Positions 1 to 7,205 of a stretch of DNA of 13,449 bases are shown here, in pieces. The notes beneath the pieces are model-generated. The model searched no databases. It saw only the letters and a program-made list of their open reading frames with translations, and had not been told where the DNA came from. The translations under genes were made by a program, and so were the position numbers. The DNA is from an uncultured Porphyromonadaceae bacterium. GTDB lineage: Bacteria; Bacteroidota; Bacteroidia; Bacteroidales; Muribaculaceae. Every line of letters begins with the position of its first letter. The first letter of the stretch is position 1. The DNA lies in NCBI GenBank assembly GCA_946183895.1, contig CAMHDX010000002.1, positions 1-13,449 on the forward strand, read 5' to 3'.

Positions 1-134
1 TGCGGAGAGAGCTGTTATATGCCATACTGAACACAGGTTTTTACTGGTGTCCCAAAAATACACGGCGATAACCCGCTTTTTATGTCCCGGGTATCGCTGT
101 TGAGGGCGAAATGAGGTGAGAATAGGTGCGAGAG
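1..134. other. Left-edge leader, no gene that can be supported
   Basis: No convincing gene is visible left of the likely peptidase promoter. One plus frame is open from base 3 to a TAA at 69-71 (about 22 codons) and could be the tail of a gene lying mostly outside the window. One minus frame starts with ATG at 25-23 and runs off the left edge after eight codons. Both are too short to call. The one clear structure is the stem-loop at 65-97, listed separately. Confidence 0.4.
65..97. promoter_or_regulatory. Stem-loop upstream of the peptidase promoter
   Basis: The arms gcgataacccg (65-75) and cgggtatcgc (88-97) pair over ten base pairs with a single bulged A and a 12-base loop. No T-run follows on the plus strand, so it is not a canonical intrinsic terminator. 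It may end a gene to the left, whose possible TAA at 69-71 would lie inside the left arm, or it may be an operator or RNA structure. The pairing is seen directly; the role is unknown. Confidence 0.45.
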
Positions 135-166
135 TTTGGTGGATTGGTGGAAAAGTTGTAAATTCG
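135..166 (+). promoter_or_regulatory. Probable Bacteroidetes-type promoter for the M16 peptidase
   Basis: TTTG at 135-138 and TAAATTCG at 159-166 are separated by 20 bases. The Bacteroidetes primary-sigma consensus is TTTG, 19-21 bases, then TAnnTTTG, so the -7 box has one mismatch. Transcription would start near 171-174 and give a leader of about 65 bases before the ATG at 239. The position fits, but the match is imperfect and such short motifs occur by chance. Confidence 0.4.
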
Positions 167-238
167 CAGCTTGAACATGGTGTAGAATTTAAATAAGTAA
201 CTAAAATATCAAATTTACAACCAATTATCAACTTGAAA

Positions 239-3052
239 ATGAAACTGAGACAATTGTTGGCGATGGCACTCATGGGAGTGGCATCGGTGGCGGTGGCGCA
301 GATGTTGGGACCCATCCAGCAGGACCCCGCCGTGCGCACCGGCAAGCTGGAGAACGGCTTGACCTACTACGTGATGCACAACGACTATCCGGAGCATCGT
401 GTGAACTTCTACATCGCTCAGCGCGTCGGTTCGCTGCAGGAGGAGGAGAGCCAGCGCGGCTTGGCGCACTTCCTGGAGCACATGGCGTTCAACGGCAGCG
501 AGAACTTCCCCGGCAACGGCGTGATTGACTACACCCGCAACCTGGGTGTGGAGTTCGGTCGCGACTTGAACGCGTACACCAGCGTCGACCAGACGGTGTA
601 CAACATCAACGACGTGCCCAGCACACGCGAGAGCGCGCTCGACTCGTGCCTGCTCATCCTCAAGGACTGGAGCAACGGCCTGCTGCTCGAGGGCGAGGAG
701 ATTGACAAGGAGCGCGGCGTGATCCACGAGGAGTGGCGCCTGCGGTTGACCGCGAGCCAGCGCATCATGGAGCGCCAGCTCGAGAAGCTGTATCCCGGCT
801 CGAAGTATGGCAAGCGCATGCCCATCGGTCTGATGAGCGTGGTTGACAACTTCAAGCATCAGGAGCTGCGCGACTACTATCACAAGTGGTATCGTCCCGA
901 CAACCAGGCGATTATCGTGGTCGGTGACATCGACGTTGACCGCACCGAGGCTAAGATTAAGGAATTGTTCTCGCCCATCAAGTTGGCTGCCAATGCCGCC
1001 CAGGTGGTCGACGAGCCCGTGCCCGACAACGCCGAGCCCATCATTGTGGTCGACAAGGACAAGGAGCAACCCTACAGCATCGTGCAGCTGATGTTCAAGC
1101 ACGAGCCACTGCCCACCGAGCTCAAGGGCGACATGATGTACATGGTGATTCGGTACGCCAACAGCATTATTGAGAGTATGCTCGACGCGCGCCTGCGCGA
1201 GAAGGCACAGGAGGCGGACTGCCCCTACCTGCAGGCTGGCGTGAACGACGGCAACTACATCTACAGCAAGACGATGGAGGCCTTCACCGTGTTTGCCCTG
1301 CCCAAGCCTGGCAAGACCGAGGAGGCGCTGCAGGCTGCGCTGGTCGAGGCGGTGCGTGCCGCTAAGCACGGCTTCACCGAGACTGAGTATATCCGTGCCC
1401 GCGAGGAGTACCTGAGCACGCTGGAGGAGCGCTACAACAACCGCGACAAGATCAACAACGAGGTCTTTGGCCGCGCAATGGCGAGCAACTACCTCGAGCA
1501 GGAGCCGTTGACCAGCATCGAGTATAACTACAAGATGCTGAGCCAGATTGCCCCGAGCATCCCCGTTGACATCTGCAACCAGCTGGTCGCCGGCTATGTG
1601 AGCATGAACGACAGCAACCTGGTGGTGCTGAACTTCAACCAGGAGCTTGACGGCGCGGTCTATCCCACCGAGGCGGGCCTCAAGGCGGCGATTGACGCTG
1701 CCCGGACCATCGACATCGAGCCCTACGTCGACAACGTGAAGAACGAGCCGCTCATGAGCACTCTGCCCAAGCCCGGCAAGATCGTCAAGGAGGTCAAGAG
1801 CGACAAGTTCGACTACACCGAGCTCACGCTGGACAACGGCGTGAAGGTGATCCTCAAGCCCACCACGTTCAAGAGCGACGAAATCAAGATGCTCGCCGAG
1901 AGCAAGGGCGGTTCGTCGCTGTACGGCGAGGCTGACTGGGTGAACGTGCAGATGGCTGATGCCGCTGTTGCTTACGGCGGCCTGGGCAACTTTGACCACA
2001 CCGAGCTCGAGAAGGCGCTTGCCGGCAAGAAGGCGAGCGTGGGCTTTGAGCTGACCACCAGCTACGAGCGCCTGAACGGCGAGAGCACCATCAAGGACCT
2101 CGAGACTATGTTCCAGCTCACCCATCTGACGATGACCGACGTGCGCAAGGACGAGAAGGCCTTCGGCAACCTGATGGGCCAGTTAGAGACTATCCTCAAG
2201 AACAAGCACTTGCAGCCCGAGGGCGTGTTCAGCGATTCGCTGGCGCTGACGCTGAACAACCACTCATGGCGCGAGCGTCCGTTTGACGCGAAGTACATCC
2301 CCGAGGTGAACCTGGACCGCGCCCTGGCGATTGCCAAGGAGCGCATGGCGAACGCCGCCGACTATACGTTCTACTTCATCGGCTCGTTCGACAACGACAG
2401 CATCCGCAAGTACATCTGCCAGTACATCGCCACCCTGCCCGCAAGCAAGGCGCGTGAGAACTATGTGAACGTACTCGACCGCCCGCTGGGCAAGACGGTG
2501 AATCAGTTCACCAACAAGAGCGAAACGCCCAAGGCTATCGCACGCATGTACTGGTACAACCTGGACCTGCCCTACTCGCAGGAGAGCCGCGTGCTCACCG
2601 ATGCTGCCGGCCAGGTGCTGGACAAGCTGTGCCTGCAGAAGATTCGTGAGGATGCCGGCGCTGCCTACACTACATCGTGCCGTGGCTACACGCAGCGCAC
2701 CGGCGACCGTGTGTTCACCACCCTGATGGGCCACTGCCCCATGAACCCGGACAAGCAGGATCTCGCCATCTCGCTGCTGCGCGAGCAGGTCAACGAGATC
2801 GCCAAGGGCGTTGACCCCGGTACGCTCAACGGCATCAAGGAGTTGATGATCAAGGACTACACGACCAACGTCAAGGAGAACGAGTACTGGCTCAACGTGC
2901 TGAGCACCTGGGTGGACCGCGGCTTAGACCTCGACAGCGACTATGTCAACACGGTCAACAGCCTGACGCCCGCCAAGGTGTCGTCGTTCGTCAAGGACAA
3001 GATCCTGAAGACCGGCAACGTCATCGAGGTGATCATGCTGCCCGCCGAGTAA
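239..3052 (+). CDS. Exported M16-family zinc metallopeptidase (PqqL/pitrilysin type)
   Basis: A protein of 937 residues, near the usual length of two-lobed bacterial M16 peptidases such as E. coli PqqL. I start at the ATG at 239 rather than the in-frame TTG at 233 because it leads straight into a signal peptide (MKLRQ, a hydrophobic stretch to residue 20, AVA then Q21), so export to the periplasm is likely. The inverted zinc motif HFLEH gives ligands H77 and H81 and the catalytic base E80. E165, seven residues after E158 in the ERGVIHEE segment, is the probable third ligand. The C-terminal lobe begins near residue 525 (TLDNGVKVILKP) and lacks an HxxEH motif, as is normal for the inactive half. 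R803 and Y810 have the seven-residue spacing of the conserved substrate-binding Arg/Tyr pair of the family. It probably degrades peptides in the envelope; the substrate is unknown. The gene is monocistronic, with its own promoter candidate and a strong terminator shared with the convergent leuS. Confidence 0.95.
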   Translation: MKLRQLLAMALMGVASVAVAQMLGPIQQDPAVRTGKLENGLTYYVMHNDYPEHRVNFYIAQRVGSLQEEESQRGLAHFLEHMAFNGSENFPGNGVIDYTRNLGVEFGRDLNAYTSVDQTVYNINDVPSTRESALDSCLLILKDWSNGLLLEGEEIDKERGVIHEEWRLRLTASQRIMERQLEKLYPGSKYGKRMPIGLMSVVDNFKHQELRDYYHKWYRPDNQAIIVVGDIDVDRTEAKIKELFSPIKLAANAAQVVDEPVPDNAEPIIVVDKDKEQPYSIVQLMFKHEPLPTELKGDMMYMVIRYANSIIESMLDARLREKAQEADCPYLQAGVNDGNYIYSKTMEAFTVFALPKPGKTEEALQAALVEAVRAAKHGFTETEYIRAREEYLSTLEERYNNRDKINNEVFGRAMASNYLEQEPLTSIEYNYKMLSQIAPSIPVDICNQLVAGYVSMNDSNLVVLNFNQELDGAVYPTEAGLKAAIDAARTIDIEPYVDNVKNEPLMSTLPKPGKIVKEVKSDKFDYTELTLDNGVKVILKPTTFKSDEIKMLAESKGGSSLYGEADWVNVQMADAAVAYGGLGNFDHTELEKALAGKKASVGFELTTSYERLNGESTIKDLETMFQLTHLTMTDVRKDEKAFGNLMGQLETILKNKHLQPEGVFSDSLALTLNNHSWRERPFDAKYIPEVNLDRALAIAKERMANAADYTFYFIGSFDNDSIRKYICQYIATLPASKARENYVNVLDRPLGKTVNQFTNKSETPKAIARMYWYNLDLPYSQESRVLTDAAGQVLDKLCLQKIREDAGAAYTTSCRGYTQRTGDRVFTTLMGHCPMNPDKQDLAISLLREQVNEIAKGVDPGTLNGIKELMIKDYTTNVKENEYWLNVLSTWVDRGLDLDSDYVNTVNSLTPAKVSSFVKDKILKTGNVIEVIMLPAE

Positions 3053-3053
3053 A

Positions 3054-3099
3054 CGTGAAATAGCGTAAAATAAAGGCGTAAAGCGTAAAAGGCTAAAAG
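3054..3099 (+). repeat. Short degenerate direct repeats (GCGTAAA-like)
   Basis: Just after the peptidase stop codon the sequence repeats variants of gcgtaaa or cgtgaaa: cgtgaaa, gcgtaaaa, gcgtaaa, gcgtaaaa, then ggctaaaa. No reading frame is implied. A similar cgtgaaa pair follows the last gene of the window (13373-13388). The function is unknown; the tract may be slippage-derived. Confidence 0.5.
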
Positions 3100-3102
3100 C
3101 AG

Positions 3103-3149
3103 ATTCGCCCCTGCCGGCACGAAGTGCCACGGCAGGGGCGAATTGTTTT
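3103..3149. terminator. Bidirectional terminator between the peptidase gene and leuS
   Basis: Bases 3103-3116 and 3130-3143 form a perfect 14-bp stem. Inside it, gcac (3117-3120) and gtgc (3124-3127) add four more pairs around a GAA loop, leaving a two-base CA bulge. TTGTTTTA follows on the plus strand and CTTTTAGCC on the minus strand, so the hairpin can stop transcripts from both convergent genes. It lies 51 bases after the peptidase stop and 79 bases after the leuS stop. Confidence 0.88.
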
Positions 3150-3221
3150 ACGGCTTTCAAGCCTATGTGTTACGCGAGTTCACGCGGGTAAATCGTGCTT
3201 TACTCTGTAATTCTCTGTTAT

Positions 3222-5999
3222 TCACAGCACCACGTTGACAATCTTGCCGTGGACCACGATGACCTTGCGCGGCTCGCGGCCCTCGAGGCGGCTCACGGCG
3301 CCGGGCGAGGCAAGCACGGCGGCGCGCACATCGTCGTCGCTCATGTCGGCGGGCAACTCGATGGTGAAACGCTTCTTGCCGTTGAACTGCACGGCGTACG
3401 TGAGGTTATCCTCCTTGAGGTACTGCTCGTCGTAGGCAGGCCACGGCGCGTCGCACACGGTGGTGTCGTGACCCAATGCGTGCCACAACTCCTCGGCAAT
3501 GTGGGGAGCGAACGGCGCCAGGGCGATGACCATAGGCTCGAGCACCGCGCGCTTGTTGCACCTGAGCGGCACCAACGCATTCAACGTCTCCATGAATGCC
3601 GCCACGCTCGTATTATAACTGAAGGCATCCATGTCGGCCGTCACTTTCTTAATCAGGCTGTGAAGCACCTTTTGCTCAGCAGCTGTCGGGGCCTCATCGC
3701 TCACGACAAAATTATTCTCCTTGTCGTGGCACAATGCCCACAAACGCTGGATAAAGCGGTTACAGCCCTGGATGCCCGTGTCGTCCCACGGCTTGCTCGC
3801 CTCGATGGGACCCAGGAACATCTCAAACAACCGCAGCGAGTCAGCGCCCCACTTCTCTATCACGTTGTCGGGATTGACCACGTTGAAATAGGACTTCGAC
3901 ATCTTCTCCACCGCCGTGCCGCAGATGTACTTGCCATCCTCGAGCACAAACTCAGCCGTGGCATACTCCGGACGCCACTGCTTGAACGCCTCGGTGTCGA
4001 GCGTCACGCCGTCCACGATGTTGACATCAACGTGGATGGGCGTCACCTGGTAGTCCTTGCGCAAGCCGTAGCTGACAAAGGTGTTGGTACCCTCGATGCG
4101 GTACACAAAGCGGCTGCTACCCTGTATCATGCCCTGATTGACCAAGCGGGCAAACGGCTCGGGCTTGCACACATAGCCGTAGTCATACAGGAACTTGTTC
4201 CAGAACCGGCTGTAAATCAAGTGGCCCGTGGCATGCTCGCTACCGCCCACGTACAGGTCAACCTGTTGCCAGTAGTCGTTAGCCTCGTGCGAGACCAGCG
4301 CCTTGTCGTTGTGCGGGTCCATGTAGCGCAGGTAGTAGGCGCTGCTGCCGGCAAAGCCCGGCATGGTGCACAACTCGAGCGGTCTGCCGTTATCGGCGAC
4401 CCAGTTGCGCGCGCGACCCAGCGGCGGCTCGCCCTGCTCGGTGGGCAGGAACTTGTCCACCTCGGGCACCTCCAGCGGCAAGCGGTCCTCGCCGAGCGGC
4501 TGCGGCATGCCATCCTCGTCGTAGTAGATGGGGAATGGCTCGCCCCAGTAGCGCTGGCGGCTAAAGATGGCGTCGCGCAGGCGATAATTCACCTTGACGC
4601 GGCCAATGCCCGACGCGGCGATGTACTCCTTGGTGCGCGCGATCGCCTCCTTCACGGTCAACCCGTTGAGCTGCAGGCGCTCGTTGCTGCTATTGGTCAT
4701 GATGCCCTCCTTGGCGTCAAAGCTCTCGTTGCTCACGTCGGCGCCCTCGATGAGCGGAATGATGGGCAGGTCAAAGTGACGGGCAAAGGCATAGTCGCGA
4801 CTGTCGTGAGCCGGCACCGCCATGATGGCTCCGGTACCGTAGCCCGCGAGCACATAGTCGCTCACGTAGATGGGAATCTCGCTACCCGTCACCGGATTGA
4901 CCGCCATGCTGCCGGTGAACACACCGCTCACGCGCTTGTCAATCATTCGCTCGCGCTCGGTCTTGTGGCGCACCTCGTCAAGGTAAGCCTCGACCGCGGC
5001 ACGCTGCTCGGCGGTCGTCACCGCCTCGACGTACTCGCTCTCGGGCGCCAGCACCATGAAGGTGACACCGAAGATAGTGTCGGCGCGGGTGGTGAAAATC
5101 AGCAAGTCCAGGTCGTCGCGACCGGCGACGGGGAAGTGCATCTCGGCACCCTCGCTGCGGCCTATCCAGTTGCGCTGCGTCTCCTTGAGCGCGTCGCTCC
5201 ACTGCAGCGTCTCGAGGTCGTCGAGCAAGCGGCCGGCGTAAGCACTCACGCGCAAGCACCACTGGCTCATCATCTTTTGCTCCACCGGATAGCCACCGCG
5301 AATCGACACGCCCTCGCTCACCTCATCGTTGGCAAGCACCGTGCCGAGGCCGGCACACCAGTTCACCATCGTGTTGCCGCGATAGGCAATGCGGTAGTCC
5401 ATCAGGATGGTCTCGCGCTCCTTCTTGCTCATGGCACGCCACTGCTCGGCGGTGAACTCGTGCTCCTCGCCGCTGTAGGCATGGACGCCCGCTGTGCCGC
5501 GTTGCTCAAAGTGCGCCACCAACGCGTCGATGGGGCGCGCGGCGTTGACATCAAGGTCGTAGTAGCTGCCAAACATCTTGAGGAACGCCCACTGCGTCCA
5601 CTTGTAGTACGCCGGGTCACAGGTGCGCACTTCGCGGTCCCAGTCGAAGCTGAAGCCAATCTTGTCCAACTGCTCGCGGTAGCGCGCGATGTTTTGGCGC
5701 GTAGTCACCTCGGGGTGCTGGCCCGTCTGGATAGCATACTGCTCGGCGGGCAGGCCATAGGCGTCGTAGCCCATGGGGTGCAGCACGTTGAAGCCGCACT
5801 GGCGCTTGTAGCGCGCATAGATGTCGCTGGCGATGTAGCCCAGCGGATGACCCACGTGCAGGCCCGCGCCCGATGGGTAAGGAAACATGTCGAGAACGTA
5901 GTATTTGGGACGCGACGGGTCAACGTCGACGTGATACACCTTGTTGTCGCGCCAGTACTGCTGCCAGCGCTGCTCAATCTGCTTGTGATTATATTCCAT
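3222..5999 (-). CDS. leuS: Leucyl-tRNA synthetase
   Basis: A cytoplasmic class Ia synthetase that charges tRNA-Leu with leucine using ATP. The protein has 925 residues, somewhat longer than the 860 of E. coli. The ATP-site HIGH signature is HVGH (residues 48-51), preceded by the typical PYPSGAGL. The KMSKS loop is at 699-703. The inserted CP1 editing domain shows the threonine-rich TTRADTIFG (303-311) and [12 protein letters not shown], whose D399 matches the editing-site Asp of other LeuRS enzymes, so removal of mischarged amino acids should be intact. The catalytic core segment [18 protein letters not shown] and the C-terminal anticodon-binding region (near EELWHALG) are present. The stretch just before KMSKS, the leucine-specific domain, looks longer than in E. 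coli and accounts for part of the extra length. The ATG at 5999 is the natural start. The gene ends with TGA at 3224-3222, converges on the peptidase gene and diverges from deoC. No T-box or leader peptide is visible. Confidence 0.99.
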   Translation of the reverse strand: MEYNHKQIEQRWQQYWRDNKVYHVDVDPSRPKYYVLDMFPYPSGAGLHVGHPLGYIASDIYARYKRQCGFNVLHPMGYDAYGLPAEQYAIQTGQHPEVTTRQNIARYREQLDKIGFSFDWDREVRTCDPAYYKWTQWAFLKMFGSYYDLDVNAARPIDALVAHFEQRGTAGVHAYSGEEHEFTAEQWRAMSKKERETILMDYRIAYRGNTMVNWCAGLGTVLANDEVSEGVSIRGGYPVEQKMMSQWCLRVSAYAGRLLDDLETLQWSDALKETQRNWIGRSEGAEMHFPVAGRDDLDLLIFTTRADTIFGVTFMVLAPESEYVEAVTTAEQRAAVEAYLDEVRHKTERERMIDKRVSGVFTGSMAVNPVTGSEIPIYVSDYVLAGYGTGAIMAVPAHDSRDYAFARHFDLPIIPLIEGADVSNESFDAKEGIMTNSSNERLQLNGLTVKEAIARTKEYIAASGIGRVKVNYRLRDAIFSRQRYWGEPFPIYYDEDGMPQPLGEDRLPLEVPEVDKFLPTEQGEPPLGRARNWVADNGRPLELCTMPGFAGSSAYYLRYMDPHNDKALVSHEANDYWQQVDLYVGGSEHATGHLIYSRFWNKFLYDYGYVCKPEPFARLVNQGMIQGSSRFVYRIEGTNTFVSYGLRKDYQVTPIHVDVNIVDGVTLDTEAFKQWRPEYATAEFVLEDGKYICGTAVEKMSKSYFNVVNPDNVIEKWGADSLRLFEMFLGPIEASKPWDDTGIQGCNRFIQRLWALCHDKENNFVVSDEAPTAAEQKVLHSLIKKVTADMDAFSYNTSVAAFMETLNALVPLRCNKRAVLEPMVIALAPFAPHIAEELWHALGHDTTVCDAPWPAYDEQYLKEDNLTYAVQFNGKKRFTIELPADMSDDDVRAAVLASPGAVSRLEGREPRKVIVVHGKIVNVVL

Positions 6000-6024
6000 A
6001 AAATGAGAATTGTGAATTTTGCCG

Positions 6025-6032
6025 CAAAGTTA
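6025..6032 (-). promoter_or_regulatory. leuS: -7 element of the leuS promoter
   Basis: On the minus strand TAACTTTG (6032 to 6025) is a perfect match to the Bacteroidetes TAnnTTTG box, 25 bases upstream of the leuS ATG. Transcription would start near 6018 with a very short leader. No good TTTG is seen at the expected -33 distance; the nearest candidate, a TTTC at 6058-6055, is 22 bases away and imperfect. The -7 box alone makes this a good but not certain call. Confidence 0.6.
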
Positions 6033-6050
6033 GTGAATTATCCCAAAATA

Positions 6051-6083
6051 TTTGGAAAATGTAACGTTTTTGCAGTAAATTTG
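6051..6083 (+). promoter_or_regulatory. deoC: deoC promoter, Bacteroidetes consensus
   Basis: TTTG at 6051-6054 and TAAATTTG at 6076-6083 match both consensus boxes exactly, with a 21-base spacer. Transcription would begin near 6090, about 53 bases before the deoC ATG. This is the best promoter match in the window. It lies about 20 bases from the divergent leuS -7 box, so the two polymerase footprints would overlap. Confidence 0.75.
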
Positions 6084-6142
6084 CATTCTTAATCAATCAA
6101 TAACAAAGCTCAATTTATTAACCATATTAAAAAACATTCTTT

Positions 6143-7063
6143 ATGAGTAATCATGAACACCATCATCACGATGAGCCGCAACTCGACCGTTACCACCAGG
6201 TGATTGCCGAGAGCGCAGTCGTGAACGACGATGCCGCCGTCAAGGCCGCCGTCGAGCGCATCATTGCCGAGCATGCCGCCGAGAACAACACCCCCGAGGT
6301 GCAGCAATTCCTGCTCAACTGCGTTGACCTGACCACGCTCGCCACCGAGGATAGCGAGAGCAGCGTAGCCGCCTTTGTCCAGAAGGTCAACGACTACGAC
6401 GAGAAATACCCCATGTACAAGAACGTTGCCGCCGTGTGCGTGTACAGCAACTTCGCCGCCATTGCCCGCGCCACCCTCGAGGTGACCGGTGTGGACATCG
6501 CCGTGTGTAGCGCCACCTTCCCCTCCAGCCAGGCACACCTCGAGACCAAGGTCATCGAGACCCAGCTGGCGGTTGCCGACGGTGCCGACGAGGTTGACGT
6601 GGTGCTCAACGTGGGCTACTTCAAGGACGAGGCGTACGAGGAGCTGTGCGACGAAATCAGCGAGCTGAAGGAGGCTGTGGGCGACCGTCCGCTCAAGGTC
6701 ATCATCGAGAGTGGCTTGCTCAAGACCGCCGAGGCCATCAAGCGCGCGTCAATCCTGTCGATGTATAGCGGTGCCGACTTCATCAAGACTTCGACCGGCA
6801 AGATCTATCCCGGAGCCGACCTCGAGGCAGCCTACGTGATGTGCTCATGCATCAAGGAGTACTACGAGAAGACCGGCAACGTGGTGGGCTTCAAGGCGTC
6901 GGGCGGCATCCGCACCACCGAGGAGGCGGTCAAGTACTACACCATCGTCAAGGAAGTGCTGGGCGAGGAGTGGCTCACCAACAAGCGCTTCCGCATCGGT
7001 GCCAGCAGCCTTGCCAACGCGTTGTTCCAGTCGTTCACCGGCAGCGACGTCAAGCCCTACTAA
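6143..7063 (+). CDS. deoC: Deoxyribose-phosphate aldolase
   Basis: A cytoplasmic class I (Schiff-base) aldolase that splits 2-deoxy-D-ribose 5-phosphate into glyceraldehyde 3-phosphate and acetaldehyde, the last step in using deoxynucleosides as carbon. The family's active-site segments are intact in a TIM-barrel order. D152 sits in DEVDVVLN, the Schiff-base lysine K215 in FIKTSTG, and the second lysine K251 in VGFKASGG. At 306 residues it is longer than the roughly 260 of E. coli DeoC; the extra length is mostly an N-terminal stretch of about 50 residues before NCVDLTTL. That stretch opens with a natural histidine-rich run (HEHHHHDE, residues 4-11). The ATG at 6143 is the first one after the promoter and follows an A-rich leader without a Shine-Dalgarno sequence, as usual in the phylum. 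No other deo gene is adjacent, so it is probably transcribed alone or with limited readthrough into the downstream cluster. Confidence 0.98.
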   Translation: MSNHEHHHHDEPQLDRYHQVIAESAVVNDDAAVKAAVERIIAEHAAENNTPEVQQFLLNCVDLTTLATEDSESSVAAFVQKVNDYDEKYPMYKNVAAVCVYSNFAAIARATLEVTGVDIAVCSATFPSSQAHLETKVIETQLAVADGADEVDVVLNVGYFKDEAYEELCDEISELKEAVGDRPLKVIIESGLLKTAEAIKRASILSMYSGADFIKTSTGKIYPGADLEAAYVMCSCIKEYYEKTGNVVGFKASGGIRTTEEAVKYYTIVKEVLGEEWLTNKRFRIGASSLANALFQSFTGSDVKPY

Positions 7064-7090
7064 CCGGTCTGGACAATCTAGAATCCTACG

Positions 7091-7107
7091 GGCGGTCATG
7101 GACCGCC
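7091..7107. repeat. Stem-loop 1 of a three-hairpin cassette after deoC
   Basis: ggcggtc (7091-7097) and gaccgcc (7101-7107) are perfect inverted copies around an ATG triloop, 27 bases after the deoC stop. There is no T-run. It is followed at once by a second, longer hairpin. It may be a dispersed palindromic repeat or part of a compound termination or RNA-stability structure. Confidence 0.55.
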
Positions 7108-7112
7108 GCACA

Positions 7113-7149
7113 ACCCCGCTTGTAGCCGCAGGGCGGCTACAAGCGGGGT
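7113..7149. terminator. deoC: Perfect 17-bp stem-loop after deoC, possible terminator
   Basis: Bases 7113-7129 and 7133-7149 are perfect inverted copies of 17 bases around an AGG triloop, which makes a very stable GC-rich hairpin. It is followed by AATAAAAT rather than a T-run, so it is not a canonical intrinsic terminator. Its position after deoC still suggests 3'-end formation, mRNA stabilisation or a repetitive palindromic element. The structure is certain; the role is inferred. Confidence 0.6.
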
Positions 7150-7158
7150 AATAAAATC

Positions 7159-7177
7159 GCTCGGCCTCGCGCCGAGC
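7159..7177. repeat. Stem-loop 3 of the cassette, before the SGNH gene
   Basis: gctcggc (7159-7165) and gccgagc (7171-7177) pair perfectly around a five-base loop. It ends 28 bases before the SGNH-gene ATG at 7206, so in a readthrough transcript it would lie in that gene's leader. I found no convincing promoter box between it and the ATG. Confidence 0.5.
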
Positions 7178-7205
7178 AGTTATACTATCAAGAGAGAACA
7201 ACGCA

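Noticed and set aside
53..60. TATTTTTG on the minus strand as a -7 promoter box for a gene leaving the left edge
   Set aside because: The box matches TAnnTTTG and an ATG lies at 25-23, but there is no -33 TTTG at the right distance and only eight codons are visible, so it cannot be supported.
233..238. TTG start at 233 for the M16 peptidase
   Set aside because: The ATG two codons later at 239 begins the same signal peptide and is the commoner start codon.
215..2125. A 636-codon open frame on the minus strand opposite the M16 peptidase
   Set aside because: Same antisense artefact: biased composition rich in L, V, H and A, no family resemblance, and full overlap with an unambiguous M16 gene.
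3195..6092. A 965-codon open frame on the plus strand opposite leuS
   Set aside because: It is the mirror of leuS codon usage: GC-rich third positions remove stops from the antisense frame. The product is a low-complexity run of H, V, L, R and A with no recognisable domain, while leuS on the other strand has every expected motif.
6152..6175. Histidine run in DeoC as a cloning-vector His tag
   Set aside because: The run is interrupted (HEHHHHDE), lies in a natural leader with a native promoter, and the surrounding DNA shows no vector sequence.
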